A stretch of DNA of 64,000 nt from Nocardioides immobilis (GCF_003515065.1 NZ_QXGH01000034.1:33444-97443), one strand, 5' to 3'. Shown: positions 11,350 to 19,710, counted from the stretch's first letter. The notes: generated by a model not told the origin, from the letters alone. Translations and numbers: made by a program.

Positions 11350-12300
11350 TCAAGCGGCGTTGCGGGCGGCGGAAGCGGAATCAAGCGCATCCGCGATCTG
11401 CTGGAAGAACTCGTCCGGCTGAAGTCGGAGGCCGAGGAGAGGCACTCCAAGGACGACGTCGCCCGCCATCGCGAGGGAGTTCTGACGCAGCGCATCGGCG
11501 ACGACGTTCTCGGCCCAGGTGTGGTGGATCCCGTCGATCTCGACCACCACACCGAGCTCGGGCCAGTACAGATCGAGGTAGTTGCGCCCGCGACGGTCCT
11601 TGCGGAGCACCTGCCGGGCCGGCGGTGGGAGCCCGCGGCGGCGCAGCTCGCGAACGACATCGGCCTCGCTGAGTGTTCGAGCGCCACTGAGAAGGTCGTT
11701 GACAAGCGTGTGCAATAGGAGCCGCCGCTTGTCGCGATTGATGCGCAGGAGCTGTTCGCCGAGCTGCGCTGGCGTCGCCATGCCCTGCTGGACGGTCAGG
11801 GTCATCACGTAGCCGGCCTGCTTGTCCGTCTTCGCCCACAATGCGGCCCGGACGGCGGCGACCGCTGGTCGGGTGCGCGGGATGCCGGTCGGCGCAATAT
11901 CGTCGGCGTGCCAGCGACGGGTCTGACGGATGTCGTAGCGACGGGTACGGCGCACCCGTGCTCCTCGGGGGACGGACACCCGGATCCGGTCGATGGTGAA
12001 CCGCTCCAAACCGGATGCGAGGAGGGCCGCCGTACCGTCGAGCATTGCCCGCGGGCCAGCATGGAGGACGGCCGCCCAGCGGTGTCCTTCGGCTGTCAAC
12101 GGACCGTTGTGCAGTGCCACCACCTGGCCGGTGACCTTGCGCCATCGTCGGGCTCGTAGATGACCGGTGATCTCCCAGCGGGGCACGCCTGCATCGATCA
12201 ACTGGGCGCGGGACATCACCCCACCCTGCTCGCGGGCAAGCGCGAACACCGGCGCCCAGCACTCGTCGGCGAAGATTCTGGAGGGTCCGTTGTTGGGCAT
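11350..12300 (-). CDS. AbiEi-like/DUF559 PD-(D/E)XK-type endonuclease
   Basis: A 316-residue protein. The N-terminal ~65 residues (LAREQGGVMSRAQLIDAGVP RWEITGHLRARRWRKVTGQV) look like the winged-helix of AbiEi-type antitoxin proteins. The C-terminal ~80 residues are DUF559/Vsr-like: NYLDLYWPELGVVVEIDG.HH with D243, E254, D256 and H259 as candidate catalytic residues, followed by D-x-LRQNSLAMAGDVVLGVP. No partner toxin gene is next to it. ATG 12300 is the natural start but its ribosome site is weak. Third positions look less GC-rich than in neighbours by eye. It stands alone between two nearly identical palindromes. Cellular role unknown. Confidence 0.75.
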   Translation of the reverse strand: MPNNGPSRIFADECWAPVFALAREQGGVMSRAQLIDAGVPRWEITGHLRARRWRKVTGQVVALHNGPLTAEGHRWAAVLHAGPRAMLDGTAALLASGLERFTIDRIRVSVPRGARVRRTRRYDIRQTRRWHADDIAPTGIPRTRPAVAAVRAALWAKTDKQAGYVMTLTVQQGMATPAQLGEQLLRINRDKRRLLLHTLVNDLLSGARTLSEADVVRELRRRGLPPPARQVLRKDRRGRNYLDLYWPELGVVVEIDGIHHTWAENVVADALRQNSLAMAGDVVLGVPLLGLRLQPDEFFQQIADALDSASAARNAA

Positions 12301-12654
12301 GGCGCAGAGACTGTGGCCCCTCACACGACGATGCGACCTCGCTCGTCGGCGCTTGTGGAGAGCTCGCGGCGAGACCGACGCTGTGGATGCCAACTGGCGC
12401 ACCGCGGACGTCATACGTCTCGCACCGCCGGCGGTGCGAGACGTATGACGTTGCGCGTCGGGATGTGACGGGGGTGCAAGATTTGTGGTGGGTGTGACCC
12501 GTGTGACGAACGGGGTCACCTGCGCGGCCTATCCGGCGCGGGTCGGTTTGCGACTGCGAGTGAAGTCAGGCAGTGTGTCCCGCGTTGCCATCGCTCAGGT
12601 CTGTCGACCTGATCATCTCGGGGGGCAACCGTTCTCTGTCGTCGACCACGGATT
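12301..12654. other. 354-base divergent intergenic region
   Basis: Holds palindrome copy 2 (12408-12451), a GTGACCC...GGGTCAC inverted repeat (about 12495-12520), and a CAGGTC-tgtc-GACCTG hairpin (12596-12611) about 45 bases before the next gene. The last could be a regulator site or leader hairpin. I looked for the c-di-AMP (ydaO) riboswitch often found before cell-wall hydrolases and did not find its conserved core. Confidence 0.5.
12408..12451. repeat. 44-bp palindrome, copy 2
   Basis: Same 21-base arms as the copy at 11284-11327, with centre CG (12429-12430) in place of TG. It lies upstream of the endonuclease gene (start 12300, leftward) and of the hydrolase gene (start 12655, rightward), where a terminator has no obvious purpose. 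The 1.1-kb unit between the copies contains only the endonuclease gene. Confidence 0.9.
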
Positions 12655-13323
12655 GTGCCCTTGTCGAATCACGCGAAGCCTGCCCCCAAGCACCGCGGCA
12701 ACCCCAAGCACGCACACCTGAAGGAAGCGCCGAAGAAGGCCGCACGCAACACCGTCGTCCTCTCCGGAGTGGCGCTCGCCGTCACCGGCATCACGATCGG
12801 CGGTGGCCTGCTCGGCAAGGGTGAGGCCAAGGCGCCGAGCGTCTCGGCGGACCTCGACGCCGCCGTCGGTGACCTCCGCTCCGAGGTCAACCCCGCTGAC
12901 ACCGGCGAGCGCCTGCCGGTGGTGTCCCGCAACGACCGCCGCGGCGCGGCGGACCCGAGCAAGCAGGCCGGCCTGGTCCAGAGCGAGGCGGCGGCGGTCA
13001 CCGAGTCGGAGCAGCTCTCGCAGTCCGACCCGAGGGACATCGCCCGCGCCCTGATGGGCGACTTCGGCTTCGGCCAGGACCAGTTCGGCTGCCTCGACCT
13101 GCTCTGGACCCGCGAGTCCAACTGGAACGTCTACGCCGACAACCCGACCTCCTCGGCCTACGGCATCCCGCAGTCCCTGCCCGGCTCGAAGATGGCGTCG
13201 GCCGGCAGCGACTGGGCGACGAACCCGGTCACGCAGATCACCTGGGGCCTCGGCTACATCCAGGACCGCTACGGCAGCCCGTGCTCCGCCTGGGGCCACT
13301 CCCAGTCGGTTGGCTGGTACTGA
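12655..13323 (+). CDS. Secreted/anchored lysozyme-like (SLT-type) protein
   Basis: A 222-residue protein. A basic N-terminus (KPAPKHRGNPKHAHLKEAPKKAARN) precedes one hydrophobic stretch (about residues 40-60), then a ~70-residue linker. The C-terminal ~95-residue domain, GQDQFGCLDLLWTRESNWNV and NPTSSAYGIPQSLPGSKMAS, matches the lytic-transglycosylase-like fold of actinobacterial wall hydrolases; Glu in TRESNWNV is the likely catalytic acid. Two cysteines (FGCLDL, SPCSAW) could form a disulphide outside the cell. GTG 12655 is used; TTG 12661 is an alternative. Probable role: peptidoglycan cleavage. Confidence 0.8.
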   Translation: MPLSNHAKPAPKHRGNPKHAHLKEAPKKAARNTVVLSGVALAVTGITIGGGLLGKGEAKAPSVSADLDAAVGDLRSEVNPADTGERLPVVSRNDRRGAADPSKQAGLVQSEAAAVTESEQLSQSDPRDIARALMGDFGFGQDQFGCLDLLWTRESNWNVYADNPTSSAYGIPQSLPGSKMASAGSDWATNPVTQITWGLGYIQDRYGSPCSAWGHSQSVGWY

Positions 13324-13364
13324 GCCGGCGTGCGTCACCGGCCGCAGCAAGGCATCCTGAGCCG

Positions 13365-13868
13365 GTGAGCACCGAGGTCACCGACTTCCGTGCCGACCGG
13401 GTCGGCTCGGCTCTCGCGGGCACCAACCCGACCGTGCTCCGCCGGCTCCGCGCCGGCTTCGCCGTCATCGGCGACGTGCAGCACCTGCCGGGCTACTGCG
13501 TGCTGATCACGGACACGCCGGGCGTCGACCAGCTGATCGACCTGCCGGCGGACCAGCAGCTGCTGTTCCTCGAGGACATGGCGATCCTGGGCCGGGCCGT
13601 GGCGGAGGTGTGTGCCAGTCGCGACCCGCAGTTCCGGCGGATCAACCTGGAGATCCAGGGCAACACCGACGCCTTCCTGCACGCGCACGTCACGCCGCGC
13701 TACCACTGGGAGCCGCCGGAGATCGTGGGCTGGCCGCAGGCGCTGCACCACTGGACCAAGGCGATGACCGACCCGGCCACCCAGCAGCTCGGCCCGGAGC
13801 ACGACGAGCTGCGGCACGAGCTCGGCGACGAGATCGACCGACAGCTGGCCCAGGCCCGCCTGCGATAG
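13365..13868 (+). CDS. HIT-superfamily protein
   Basis: A 167-residue protein of the histidine-triad superfamily, nucleotide hydrolases or transferases acting on dinucleoside polyphosphates or AMP conjugates. The conserved core RRINLEIQGN.DAFLHAHVTPRYHWEPPE is present. The active-site motif reads H-A-H-V-T-P, so the third histidine of the classical HxHxH triad is missing; nucleophile chemistry may be altered or carried elsewhere. GTG 13365 gives the family start; the upstream codons are intergenic. No operon partner. Confidence 0.75.
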   Translation: MSTEVTDFRADRVGSALAGTNPTVLRRLRAGFAVIGDVQHLPGYCVLITDTPGVDQLIDLPADQQLLFLEDMAILGRAVAEVCASRDPQFRRINLEIQGNTDAFLHAHVTPRYHWEPPEIVGWPQALHHWTKAMTDPATQQLGPEHDELRHELGDEIDRQLAQARLR

Positions 13869-13994
13869 ACCGCTCAGCGAATTAGCCAATATGGCGGATG
13901 CCGTCGCGGCCGCCCGGCCCTAGCGTCACCGGTAGCCCCGAGCCGTTCGGGGCCCGGTGCCTGGGGACGCCGGAGCTCCCGAAAGAAGCCCGCC

Positions 13995-15866
13995 ATGAGA
14001 ACGCACTCGCTCAACCGGACGGGGCGACGGCTGGTCGGAATGGTCGCGGTGGCATCGCTCGCCGCGGCCCTGCTGACCGGTACGCCGAACGCCCACGCCG
14101 TACCCACCCCGGATCCGGACCGCACCAGCACGACACCGACCTCGTGGGGGTGGCACACCAACGCGTCGACGAGCACGATCTCGTCGTACGTCGGCCAGGG
14201 CAACCGGATCATCGACCTGGAGCCGACCTCCGGGACGCCGACGTTCACGGTCTCGTACGCGAAGAACTCCGGCAGCTATGCGCGCACGTGGTGGTGGTAC
14301 TACAACCTCACGGCGGCCCAGATCGGCAGCAAGGTCACCGAGCACAACGGCCGGATCATCGACATCGAGCAGTACTCCACGCCGAGCGGCGTGCGCTACG
14401 CCGTCGTCCTGGTGCACAACGTCGACCCTGCCAACAAGGCCTGGGGCTACCACATCAACGCCTCGCCGACGACCATCAGCTCGTACATCTCGTCGAACAA
14501 CATGCGGATCATCGACATCGACCGCACGTCGGCCGGCGGGTTCAACGTCGTCTACATCTCCAACACGGGCGCCGACGCCAAGTCGTGGTGGTACTACTAC
14601 GGCCGGACCTCCGCCCAGGTCAGCAGCCTGCTCCAGGCCAACCAGGCGCGGCTCATCGACATCGAGCGCAACAGCAACGGCACGTTCGACGTCGTCATGC
14701 AGCGGACCTCCGGTGAGGCCTGGTGGTGGTTGGTCGGCGTCACCCAGAAACAGGTGAGCGACTTCGCCGCGCAGACCGGGTCGCGGATCTACAAGGTCTC
14801 GTCCTTCGTCTCGGGCGGCACCCGCTACTACGACGCGCTCTTCATCGACAACGCCAACCCGGAGACCCGCCGCATCCGCAACGCGGTGTCCTCGGGCGCG
14901 ATCGGGCAGTGGGGCTTCTACGCCAAGCGGGTCGGTGGCTCGCAGCTCGTCGGCCTCAACCACAGCACGAAGTTCGAGCCGGCCAGCATGATCAAGATCC
15001 TGCACGCCGTGCACATGATGCGGGACGTCCAGCTCAACTCCCCGACGATCAGCTCGAGCGTCACCTGGTACGCACACCCGAACTACCCCGCTCGCTACCA
15101 GGGCGACACCAACTACCTCCGCGACAAGAACGTGTGCGCCTATTCGGACACTGGGACGCTCCTCACCAGCAGGACGTACTCCGACTCGATGGGACTCATC
15201 ATCGAGCAGATGCTGGAGTCGTCGGACAACCGGACCACGGACGCCGTCGTACGCCGCTACGGGTTCACCGCGCTCAACCAGACCAGGGTGCTCGCCGGTA
15301 TGACCAACAGCGACCTCAACCACCGGATCGGGTGCCCGGGCGCGGCATCACCGCAGCCGCAGGAGCCCAACGTGCTGACACTCGTCGACGCCGGCAGGAT
15401 CTGGGAGGGCATCGAGAGCCGGACTCTCCTGGACACCACGCACCGCACGCTGCTCTACAACCGGACGGGCGGATGGACAGGCGCGGGCGGTGCCCTGCGA
15501 ACCATGATCCTTCAGGAGGCGGCCAACGCCGGCCTCACGAACGCGGAGGCGAATGCGTTCGCCGACGGCATCCGCCGGAAGGCGAAGGGCGGCGGCTACG
15601 GGTTCTGCCGCAACGGCGCCGTCTGCACCCAGCTGCGGATCATCAGCACCGACGGCGGGATCCTCTGGGTGCCGGTGAAGGGCCGAGGCGGCCTGATCGT
15701 CCCCAGGGCCTACGTCCACGGTCGGTTCATGGACACGCACGACACCTACGACTGCACGTCGTCCGACTACAACGAGGTCTGCCAGCCGGCGCTCAGCGAC
15801 TTCACCTCGGAGATCGACCTCGAGGTGGTACGGACGATCGTCCGCGACGCCTTGAAGACCTACTGA
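13995..15866 (+). CDS. Secreted beta-lactamase-fold serine hydrolase with five tandem repeats
   Basis: 623 residues. A signal peptide (RTGRRLVGMVAVASLAAALLTGT...AHA, cleavage about 35) is followed by five ~48-residue repeats, each W(G/W)(W/Y)(H/Y)...S..(RL)IDI-like, starting near residues 50, 99, 150, 198 and 243. The C-terminal domain (~290-623) is class A beta-lactamase-like: SMIK (331-334, SxxK), SDN (410-412) and KGG (531-533, in the KTG position). This architecture matches bacterial tandem repeat domain plus beta-lactamase proteins, the build of fungal polyglycine hydrolases. A secreted peptidase or amidase is more likely than a resistance enzyme. ATG 13995 has AAAGAAG upstream. Substrate unknown. 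Confidence 0.8.
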   Translation: MRTHSLNRTGRRLVGMVAVASLAAALLTGTPNAHAVPTPDPDRTSTTPTSWGWHTNASTSTISSYVGQGNRIIDLEPTSGTPTFTVSYAKNSGSYARTWWWYYNLTAAQIGSKVTEHNGRIIDIEQYSTPSGVRYAVVLVHNVDPANKAWGYHINASPTTISSYISSNNMRIIDIDRTSAGGFNVVYISNTGADAKSWWYYYGRTSAQVSSLLQANQARLIDIERNSNGTFDVVMQRTSGEAWWWLVGVTQKQVSDFAAQTGSRIYKVSSFVSGGTRYYDALFIDNANPETRRIRNAVSSGAIGQWGFYAKRVGGSQLVGLNHSTKFEPASMIKILHAVHMMRDVQLNSPTISSSVTWYAHPNYPARYQGDTNYLRDKNVCAYSDTGTLLTSRTYSDSMGLIIEQMLESSDNRTTDAVVRRYGFTALNQTRVLAGMTNSDLNHRIGCPGAASPQPQEPNVLTLVDAGRIWEGIESRTLLDTTHRTLLYNRTGGWTGAGGALRTMILQEAANAGLTNAEANAFADGIRRKAKGGGYGFCRNGAVCTQLRIISTDGGILWVPVKGRGGLIVPRAYVHGRFMDTHDTYDCTSSDYNEVCQPALSDFTSEIDLEVVRTIVRDALKTY

Positions 15867-15880
15867 GCAGGTTCGCGCGA

Positions 15881-15916
15881 CCGTCCAGCCCCCGGCCTCG
15901 GCCGGGGGCTGGACGG
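15881..15916. terminator. Bidirectional terminator
   Basis: Perfect 16-bp hairpin: CCGTCCAGCCCCCGGC (15881-15896), loop CTCG, GCCGGGGGCTGGACGG (15901-15916). It sits between the convergent hydrolase gene and fumC and can serve both. Confidence 0.9.
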
Positions 15917-15923
15917 CCTGCGG

Positions 15924-17315
15924 CTAGGGATGCGTCATGTCCTCGACGTCGAGCGCGGCGTCCAGCTGGTCGAGCGTGAGGTCGCCGCGGTCGACGTACC
16001 CCATCGCCAGGACGGTCTCGCGGATCGTCGCGCCGTCCGCCAGCGCCTGCTTGGCGATCTTCGCGGCGGCCTCGTAGCCGAGGTAGCGGTTCAGCGGGGT
16101 GACGACCGAGGGCGATGACTCGGCGTAGCGGCGCATCCGGTCGGCGTCGGCGGTGATCCCGTCGACGCAGCGGGTCGCGAGGGTCCGGGTGGAGGTCGAC
16201 AGCAGCCGGATCGACTCCAGCACGTTGCGCGCCAGCACCGGCATCGCGACGTTGAGCTCGAAGCTGCCGCTCGCGCCGGCGACGGTCACCGCGGTGTCGT
16301 TGCCGATCACCTGCATGCAGACCATCAACGTGGCCTCCGGCAGCACCGGGTTGACCTTGCCCGGCATGATCGAGGACCCCGGCTGCAGGTCGGGGAGGTG
16401 GATCTCCGCGAGCCCGGTCGTCGGGCCGGAGCCCATCCAGCGCAGGTCGTTGCACACCTTGGTGAGGCCGACGGCGATCGTACGGAGCACCCCGCTGAGC
16501 TCCACGAGCGAGTCGCGGGTGCCCTGGGCCTCGAAGTGGTTGCGCGCCTCGGTGAAGGGCTCGCCGGTCTGCTCCGCGAGCGCCTCGATCGCCGCGGCCG
16601 CGAAGCCGGCGGGGGTGTTGATGCCGGTGCCGACGGCGGTGCCGCCGAGGGGGAGCTCCCGCACCCGGGGGAGTACGGCGTCGAGCCGCTCGACGCCGTA
16701 CCGGATCGTCGCGGCGTAGCCCCCGAACTCCTGGCCCAGCGTGACCGGGGTGGCGTCCATCAGGTGGGTGCGGCCGGACTTCACCAGGTCGGCGAACTCG
16801 ACCGCCTTGGCCTCCAGGGAGGTGGCCAGTACGTCGAGCGCCGGACGCAGGTCCTGGGTCACGCCGAGCGTGGCCGCCACGTGGATCGCCGTCGGGAAGG
16901 TGTCGTTGCTGGACTGACTGGCGTTGACGTGGTCGTTGGGGTGCACCTCGACGCCGGCGGCGGTGCTGAGGGACGCGATCACCTCGTTGGCGTTCATGTT
17001 CGAGCTGGTGCCGGAGCCGGTCTGGAAGACGTCGATCGGGAACTGGTCGTCGTGCCGGCCGTCGGCCACCTCGAGGGCGGCCGCCGCGATCGCTTCGGCG
17101 GTCGCGGTGGGCAGGACGTCGAGCCGCCCGTTCGCGGTGGCGGCAGCCGCCTTGACCGCTCCGAGCGCATGGACGAGCGCCGGCTCGATCGGCGTGCCGC
17201 TGATCGGGAAGTTCTCGATCGCGCGCTGGGTCTGCGCCTTCCACAGGGCGGTGGCGGGGACCCGCACCTCGCCCATCGAGTCGTGCTCCACACGATAGCC
17301 ATCGGAATCACTCAC
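15924..17315 (-). CDS. fumC: Class II fumarate hydratase
   Basis: A 463-residue homotetrameric enzyme of the aspartase/fumarase superfamily, catalysing fumarate to L-malate in the TCA cycle without an iron-sulphur cluster. Motifs: QTGSGTSSNMNANEV (conserved region 1), SGRTHLMDATPVTLGQE (region 2, with the catalytic His) and the signature GSSIMPGKVNP (region 3). The first residues are E-HDSMGEVRVPA, as in other FumC. A class I fumarase gene lies 8.7 kb away in the same window, so the cell has both types. Divergent from the ArsR-like gene. Confidence 0.96.
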   Translation of the reverse strand: MSDSDGYRVEHDSMGEVRVPATALWKAQTQRAIENFPISGTPIEPALVHALGAVKAAAATANGRLDVLPTATAEAIAAAALEVADGRHDDQFPIDVFQTGSGTSSNMNANEVIASLSTAAGVEVHPNDHVNASQSSNDTFPTAIHVAATLGVTQDLRPALDVLATSLEAKAVEFADLVKSGRTHLMDATPVTLGQEFGGYAATIRYGVERLDAVLPRVRELPLGGTAVGTGINTPAGFAAAAIEALAEQTGEPFTEARNHFEAQGTRDSLVELSGVLRTIAVGLTKVCNDLRWMGSGPTTGLAEIHLPDLQPGSSIMPGKVNPVLPEATLMVCMQVIGNDTAVTVAGASGSFELNVAMPVLARNVLESIRLLSTSTRTLATRCVDGITADADRMRRYAESSPSVVTPLNRYLGYEAAAKIAKQALADGATIRETVLAMGYVDRGDLTLDQLDAALDVEDMTHP

Positions 17316-17339
17316 GCCTCCGACGCTACCGGCTTCCGG

Positions 17340-17368
17340 TTGACAAAATGGTAACTAATCAGTTACCA
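17340..17368 (+). promoter_or_regulatory. ArsR-type operator and -35 box
   Basis: TGGTAACT-aatc-AGTTACCA is a perfect 8-bp inverted repeat at 17349-17368, directly downstream of TTGACA at 17340-17345. A -10 box spaced 17 bases would fall inside the right arm, so binding would block the promoter. The right arm ends 7 bases before ATG 17376, which suggests a leaderless, autoregulated transcript. Confidence 0.75.
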
Positions 17369-17375
17369 ATGACCC

Positions 17376-17729
17376 ATGGATGCCTTCGCCGCGCTGGCCG
17401 ACCCGATCCGTCGGGCGCTGCTGGTGCGGCTCGCTGCCGGACCGACTCGCGTGGTCGACCTGGCCGCAGAGCACGAGGTCAGCCGCCCGGCGATCAGCAA
17501 GCACCTGCGGCTGCTGACCGATGCGGGACTGGTCGAGGTCGAGGACCGCGGGCGCGAACGGCACTACCGGCTCGAACGGTCCGGCCTCCGCCCGGTGCGC
17601 GACCTCGTCGACGCTCTGGCGACGCCACCGCCGTTCTCGGAGCACGACCTCGACGCCCTCGAGCTGGAGGTCCGTCGAGCTGGCCGCGACCGTCGCGCCG
17701 GCCGCCACCAACAGGAGGAGACCGCATGA
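17376..17729 (+). CDS. ArsR-family winged-helix regulator
   Basis: A 117-residue regulator. The N-terminal 85 residues form the winged helix: MDAFAALADPIRRALLVRLAAGPTRVVDLA, then EVSRPAISKHLRLLTDAGLV (recognition helix) and VEDRGRERHYRLE (wing). It lacks the metal-binding CxC of classical ArsR/SmtB. It belongs to the subgroup typically paired with SRPBCC (AHSA1-like) proteins, and it is followed by one with a 4-base overlap. The palindrome just upstream is the probable operator, giving autoregulation. Confidence 0.9.
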   Translation: MDAFAALADPIRRALLVRLAAGPTRVVDLAAEHEVSRPAISKHLRLLTDAGLVEVEDRGRERHYRLERSGLRPVRDLVDALATPPPFSEHDLDALELEVRRAGRDRRAGRHQQEETA

Positions 17730-18244
17730 TCATCCCGACCGCGACCGGCCGCAAGGAGATGCGGCACGGACGCCCCTACCTCGTGATGACCCGCCAGTTC
17801 CGGGCGCCCATCGAGGACGTCTGGGCGGCCGTCACGGAGTCGGACCGGCTCGCCCGGTGGATCGGCACCTGGTCCGGCGATCCCGCGGACGGCACGGTGC
17901 AGTTCCAGATGCGCTACGAGGGTGACGAGGCCTCCGCCGAGGAGTTCGTCATCGACGAGTGCGAGCCGCCGGCGCGCCTCGCGATCACGACCGAGGCGCC
18001 GTACGAGGAGGAGTCGGTGACCTGGCAGCTCGAGCTCGACCTCGCCGAGTCCGACGGTGTCACCACCCTGACCTTCGCCCAGTCCGTGCCCGACCCGGCG
18101 ATGGCGCTGAGTGTCGGGCCGGGTTGGGAGTACTACCTCGACCGGATGGTGGCTGCCGAGAGCGGTGGCGACCCCGCCGAGATCGTCTTCGACGACTACT
18201 ACCCGGCGCAGTCCGGCCACTACGAGGGCGAGTTCACCCCCTGA
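17726..18244 (+). CDS. SRPBCC (AHSA1-like) domain protein
   Basis: A 172-residue START-like protein. The hallmark R.FRAPIEDVWAAVTESDRLARWIGTW opens the helix-grip fold, followed by alternating strands (GTVQFQM, ARLAITTEAP, SVTWQLELDL, GVTTLTFAQSV) and a C-terminal helix (GPGWEYYLDRMVAAE). Such proteins bind hydrophobic ligands; no ligand can be inferred. The ATG overlaps the ArsR-type stop (ATGA), so the two form one unit. Confidence 0.85.
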   Translation: MIIPTATGRKEMRHGRPYLVMTRQFRAPIEDVWAAVTESDRLARWIGTWSGDPADGTVQFQMRYEGDEASAEEFVIDECEPPARLAITTEAPYEEESVTWQLELDLAESDGVTTLTFAQSVPDPAMALSVGPGWEYYLDRMVAAESGGDPAEIVFDDYYPAQSGHYEGEFTP

Positions 18245-18254
18245 CCCGCCGCGG

Positions 18255-19121
18255 TCAGGAGCCGCCCTGGACGGCGCAGCCCTGGCCGCCGTTGACGCTG
18301 CAGGTCCGGCCGTCGGGGACGTGGACGGTGATCGGGGCCGGCCGGTTCGCGTCCCACGCGTCGTGCCACGTGCCGGTCAGGTAGAACACCGTGTGGCCCG
18401 GCACCAGCGAGGTGTTGCTGACGGCCGTCCCGCTGAGGCCGCCCGGTGCCGTCCAGGTGATGTCGTCGTAGGTGCCGTCCACGAAGCCGTCGACCTTGAA
18501 GGTCGCCGTCGATCCGGGCTCGGCCCAAGGGTCACGGAAGCCGCCGGTCACCAGGAAGTCGCCGTCCTCGGCACCGGGCTGCCAAGCCCAGTGGTGCCGG
18601 TAGAGCTTTCCGTCGCGCTGGTAACCGCTCATCACGACGTCGACCATGGCGCCTTCGCCGGTCGTCGGGTCGGTGCCGCGGATGCGGACCGGGTAGAAGA
18701 GCTCGCGGCCGCCCCGCGGCAGCGCACCGATCACCCAGGGCTCGCCCGTGAGCTCGGCCCTCTCCACAGCCTGGGGCTCGTCGTCCCACAGGCAGATGAT
18801 GACCCCGCACTCGTCCGGCGGCTGTACCGGGTTCCTGCCCTCCTGGCACTTCCAGTCGCAGCGCGGCGCCGCGGACGTCGCGGTGGATGGCGAGGCCGCC
18901 GGCGGTGCGTCGGTCCCGGAGTCGCCGGCACCGCCCGTCAGCAGCACGGTCGGTACGACGATGGCGGCCGCCGCCGCGAGCGCCGTACCGCCGATCAGCG
19001 AACGGCGTCGGGCGAGGCTCTGCCGGCCGGAGCCGATGAGCGCAGGAAGGTCGGGCGATCCCGCGTGGGCAGGATCGGCATCGACGATCCGGCGAAGCTC
19101 GAGGGTGTCGTGGTCGGTCAT
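18255..19121 (-). CDS. One-pass membrane protein coupled to SigE-family factor
   Basis: 288 residues: a ~40-residue cytosolic head (MTDHDTLELRRIVDADPAH), one membrane helix (about 41-63, SLIGGTALAAAAAIVVPTVLL), then an extracellular ~220-residue domain rich in Trp, Gly and Asp with cysteines at CDWKCQ, CGVIIC and CSVNGGQGC that could form disulphides. It has no zinc-binding HxxxCxxC anti-sigma motif. Its ATG overlaps the sigma gene stop by 3 bases, so it is probably a sensor or anti-sigma partner; that is inferred from position and topology only. Confidence 0.7.
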   Translation of the reverse strand: MTDHDTLELRRIVDADPAHAGSPDLPALIGSGRQSLARRRSLIGGTALAAAAAIVVPTVLLTGGAGDSGTDAPPAASPSTATSAAPRCDWKCQEGRNPVQPPDECGVIICLWDDEPQAVERAELTGEPWVIGALPRGGRELFYPVRIRGTDPTTGEGAMVDVVMSGYQRDGKLYRHHWAWQPGAEDGDFLVTGGFRDPWAEPGSTATFKVDGFVDGTYDDITWTAPGGLSGTAVSNTSLVPGHTVFYLTGTWHDAWDANRPAPITVHVPDGRTCSVNGGQGCAVQGGS

Positions 19122-19609
19122 CGCGTCTCTCCCTGGGTGGTGGTGGACGAACGCAACCGGGCCAGTGCGCGGGACGCCGTGCTCTTCACGGTCCCGACCG
19201 AGATGCCGAGCCGCTCGGCGACCTCGGCCTCGGGGGCGTCGAAGTAGTAGCGCCACACGATGATCGTGCGTTCACGGGGAGACAGCGGGGCGAGCAGCTC
19301 GGTCAGCTCGCTGCGGTCGTCGATCGAGTCGTCGGCCGCGACCGCCCGGTCGGGATCGCGCTCGACCGGCACCGGTCGCCGTCGCCGCGTCCCGTCGATG
19401 TAGGCGTTGACCACGGCCCGGTGCACGTACGAGTACGCGTCGTCCTTGCGGACCCGGTGCCAGCGTGCGTAGGTCGCCGCGAGCGCCGTCTGGACCAGGT
19501 CGTCCGCCTCGTGCGCGTCGTGGCTGAGGAGGTAGGCCGCCCGGCGCAGCCGTGGCCACGCCGCGACGACGAACTCCTCGAACTCCTGGTCCCGCTGGCC
19601 TCGCCGCAC
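19118..19609 (-). CDS. SigE-family ECF RNA polymerase sigma factor
   Basis: A 163-residue sigma factor with region 2 (EFVVAAWPRLRRAAYLLSHDAHEADDLVQTALAATYARW) and region 4 (LSPRERTIIVWRYYFDAPEAEVAERLGISVGTVKSTASRAL). This is the actinobacterial 'sigma-E family' type. It is translationally coupled to the following one-pass membrane protein. Other possible starts lie further upstream, but ATG 19609 gives the usual length. Target promoters cannot be read here. Confidence 0.9.
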   Translation of the reverse strand: MRRGQRDQEFEEFVVAAWPRLRRAAYLLSHDAHEADDLVQTALAATYARWHRVRKDDAYSYVHRAVVNAYIDGTRRRRPVPVERDPDRAVAADDSIDDRSELTELLAPLSPRERTIIVWRYYFDAPEAEVAERLGISVGTVKSTASRALARLRSSTTTQGETR

Positions 19610-19710
19610 CCGTCGCGTCCCTTCGTCCGCCCTGCTGTCTCACCCGTCCCTACGCAGCAAGGGGACGCGGGGTTGAGTGCGTCCGGCACCCGCGCTCGTC
19701 GGAACGCCGG

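Noticed and set aside
12480..12654. c-di-AMP (ydaO) riboswitch before the wall-hydrolase-like gene
   Set aside because: Position is suitable, but the conserved GGGG-AACC and GGGUGAAUC-type blocks are not present.
13995..15866. Antibiotic-resistance beta-lactamase
   Set aside because: The SxxK/SDN/KGG set is present, but the five-repeat N-terminus and altered KTG position point to a different substrate.
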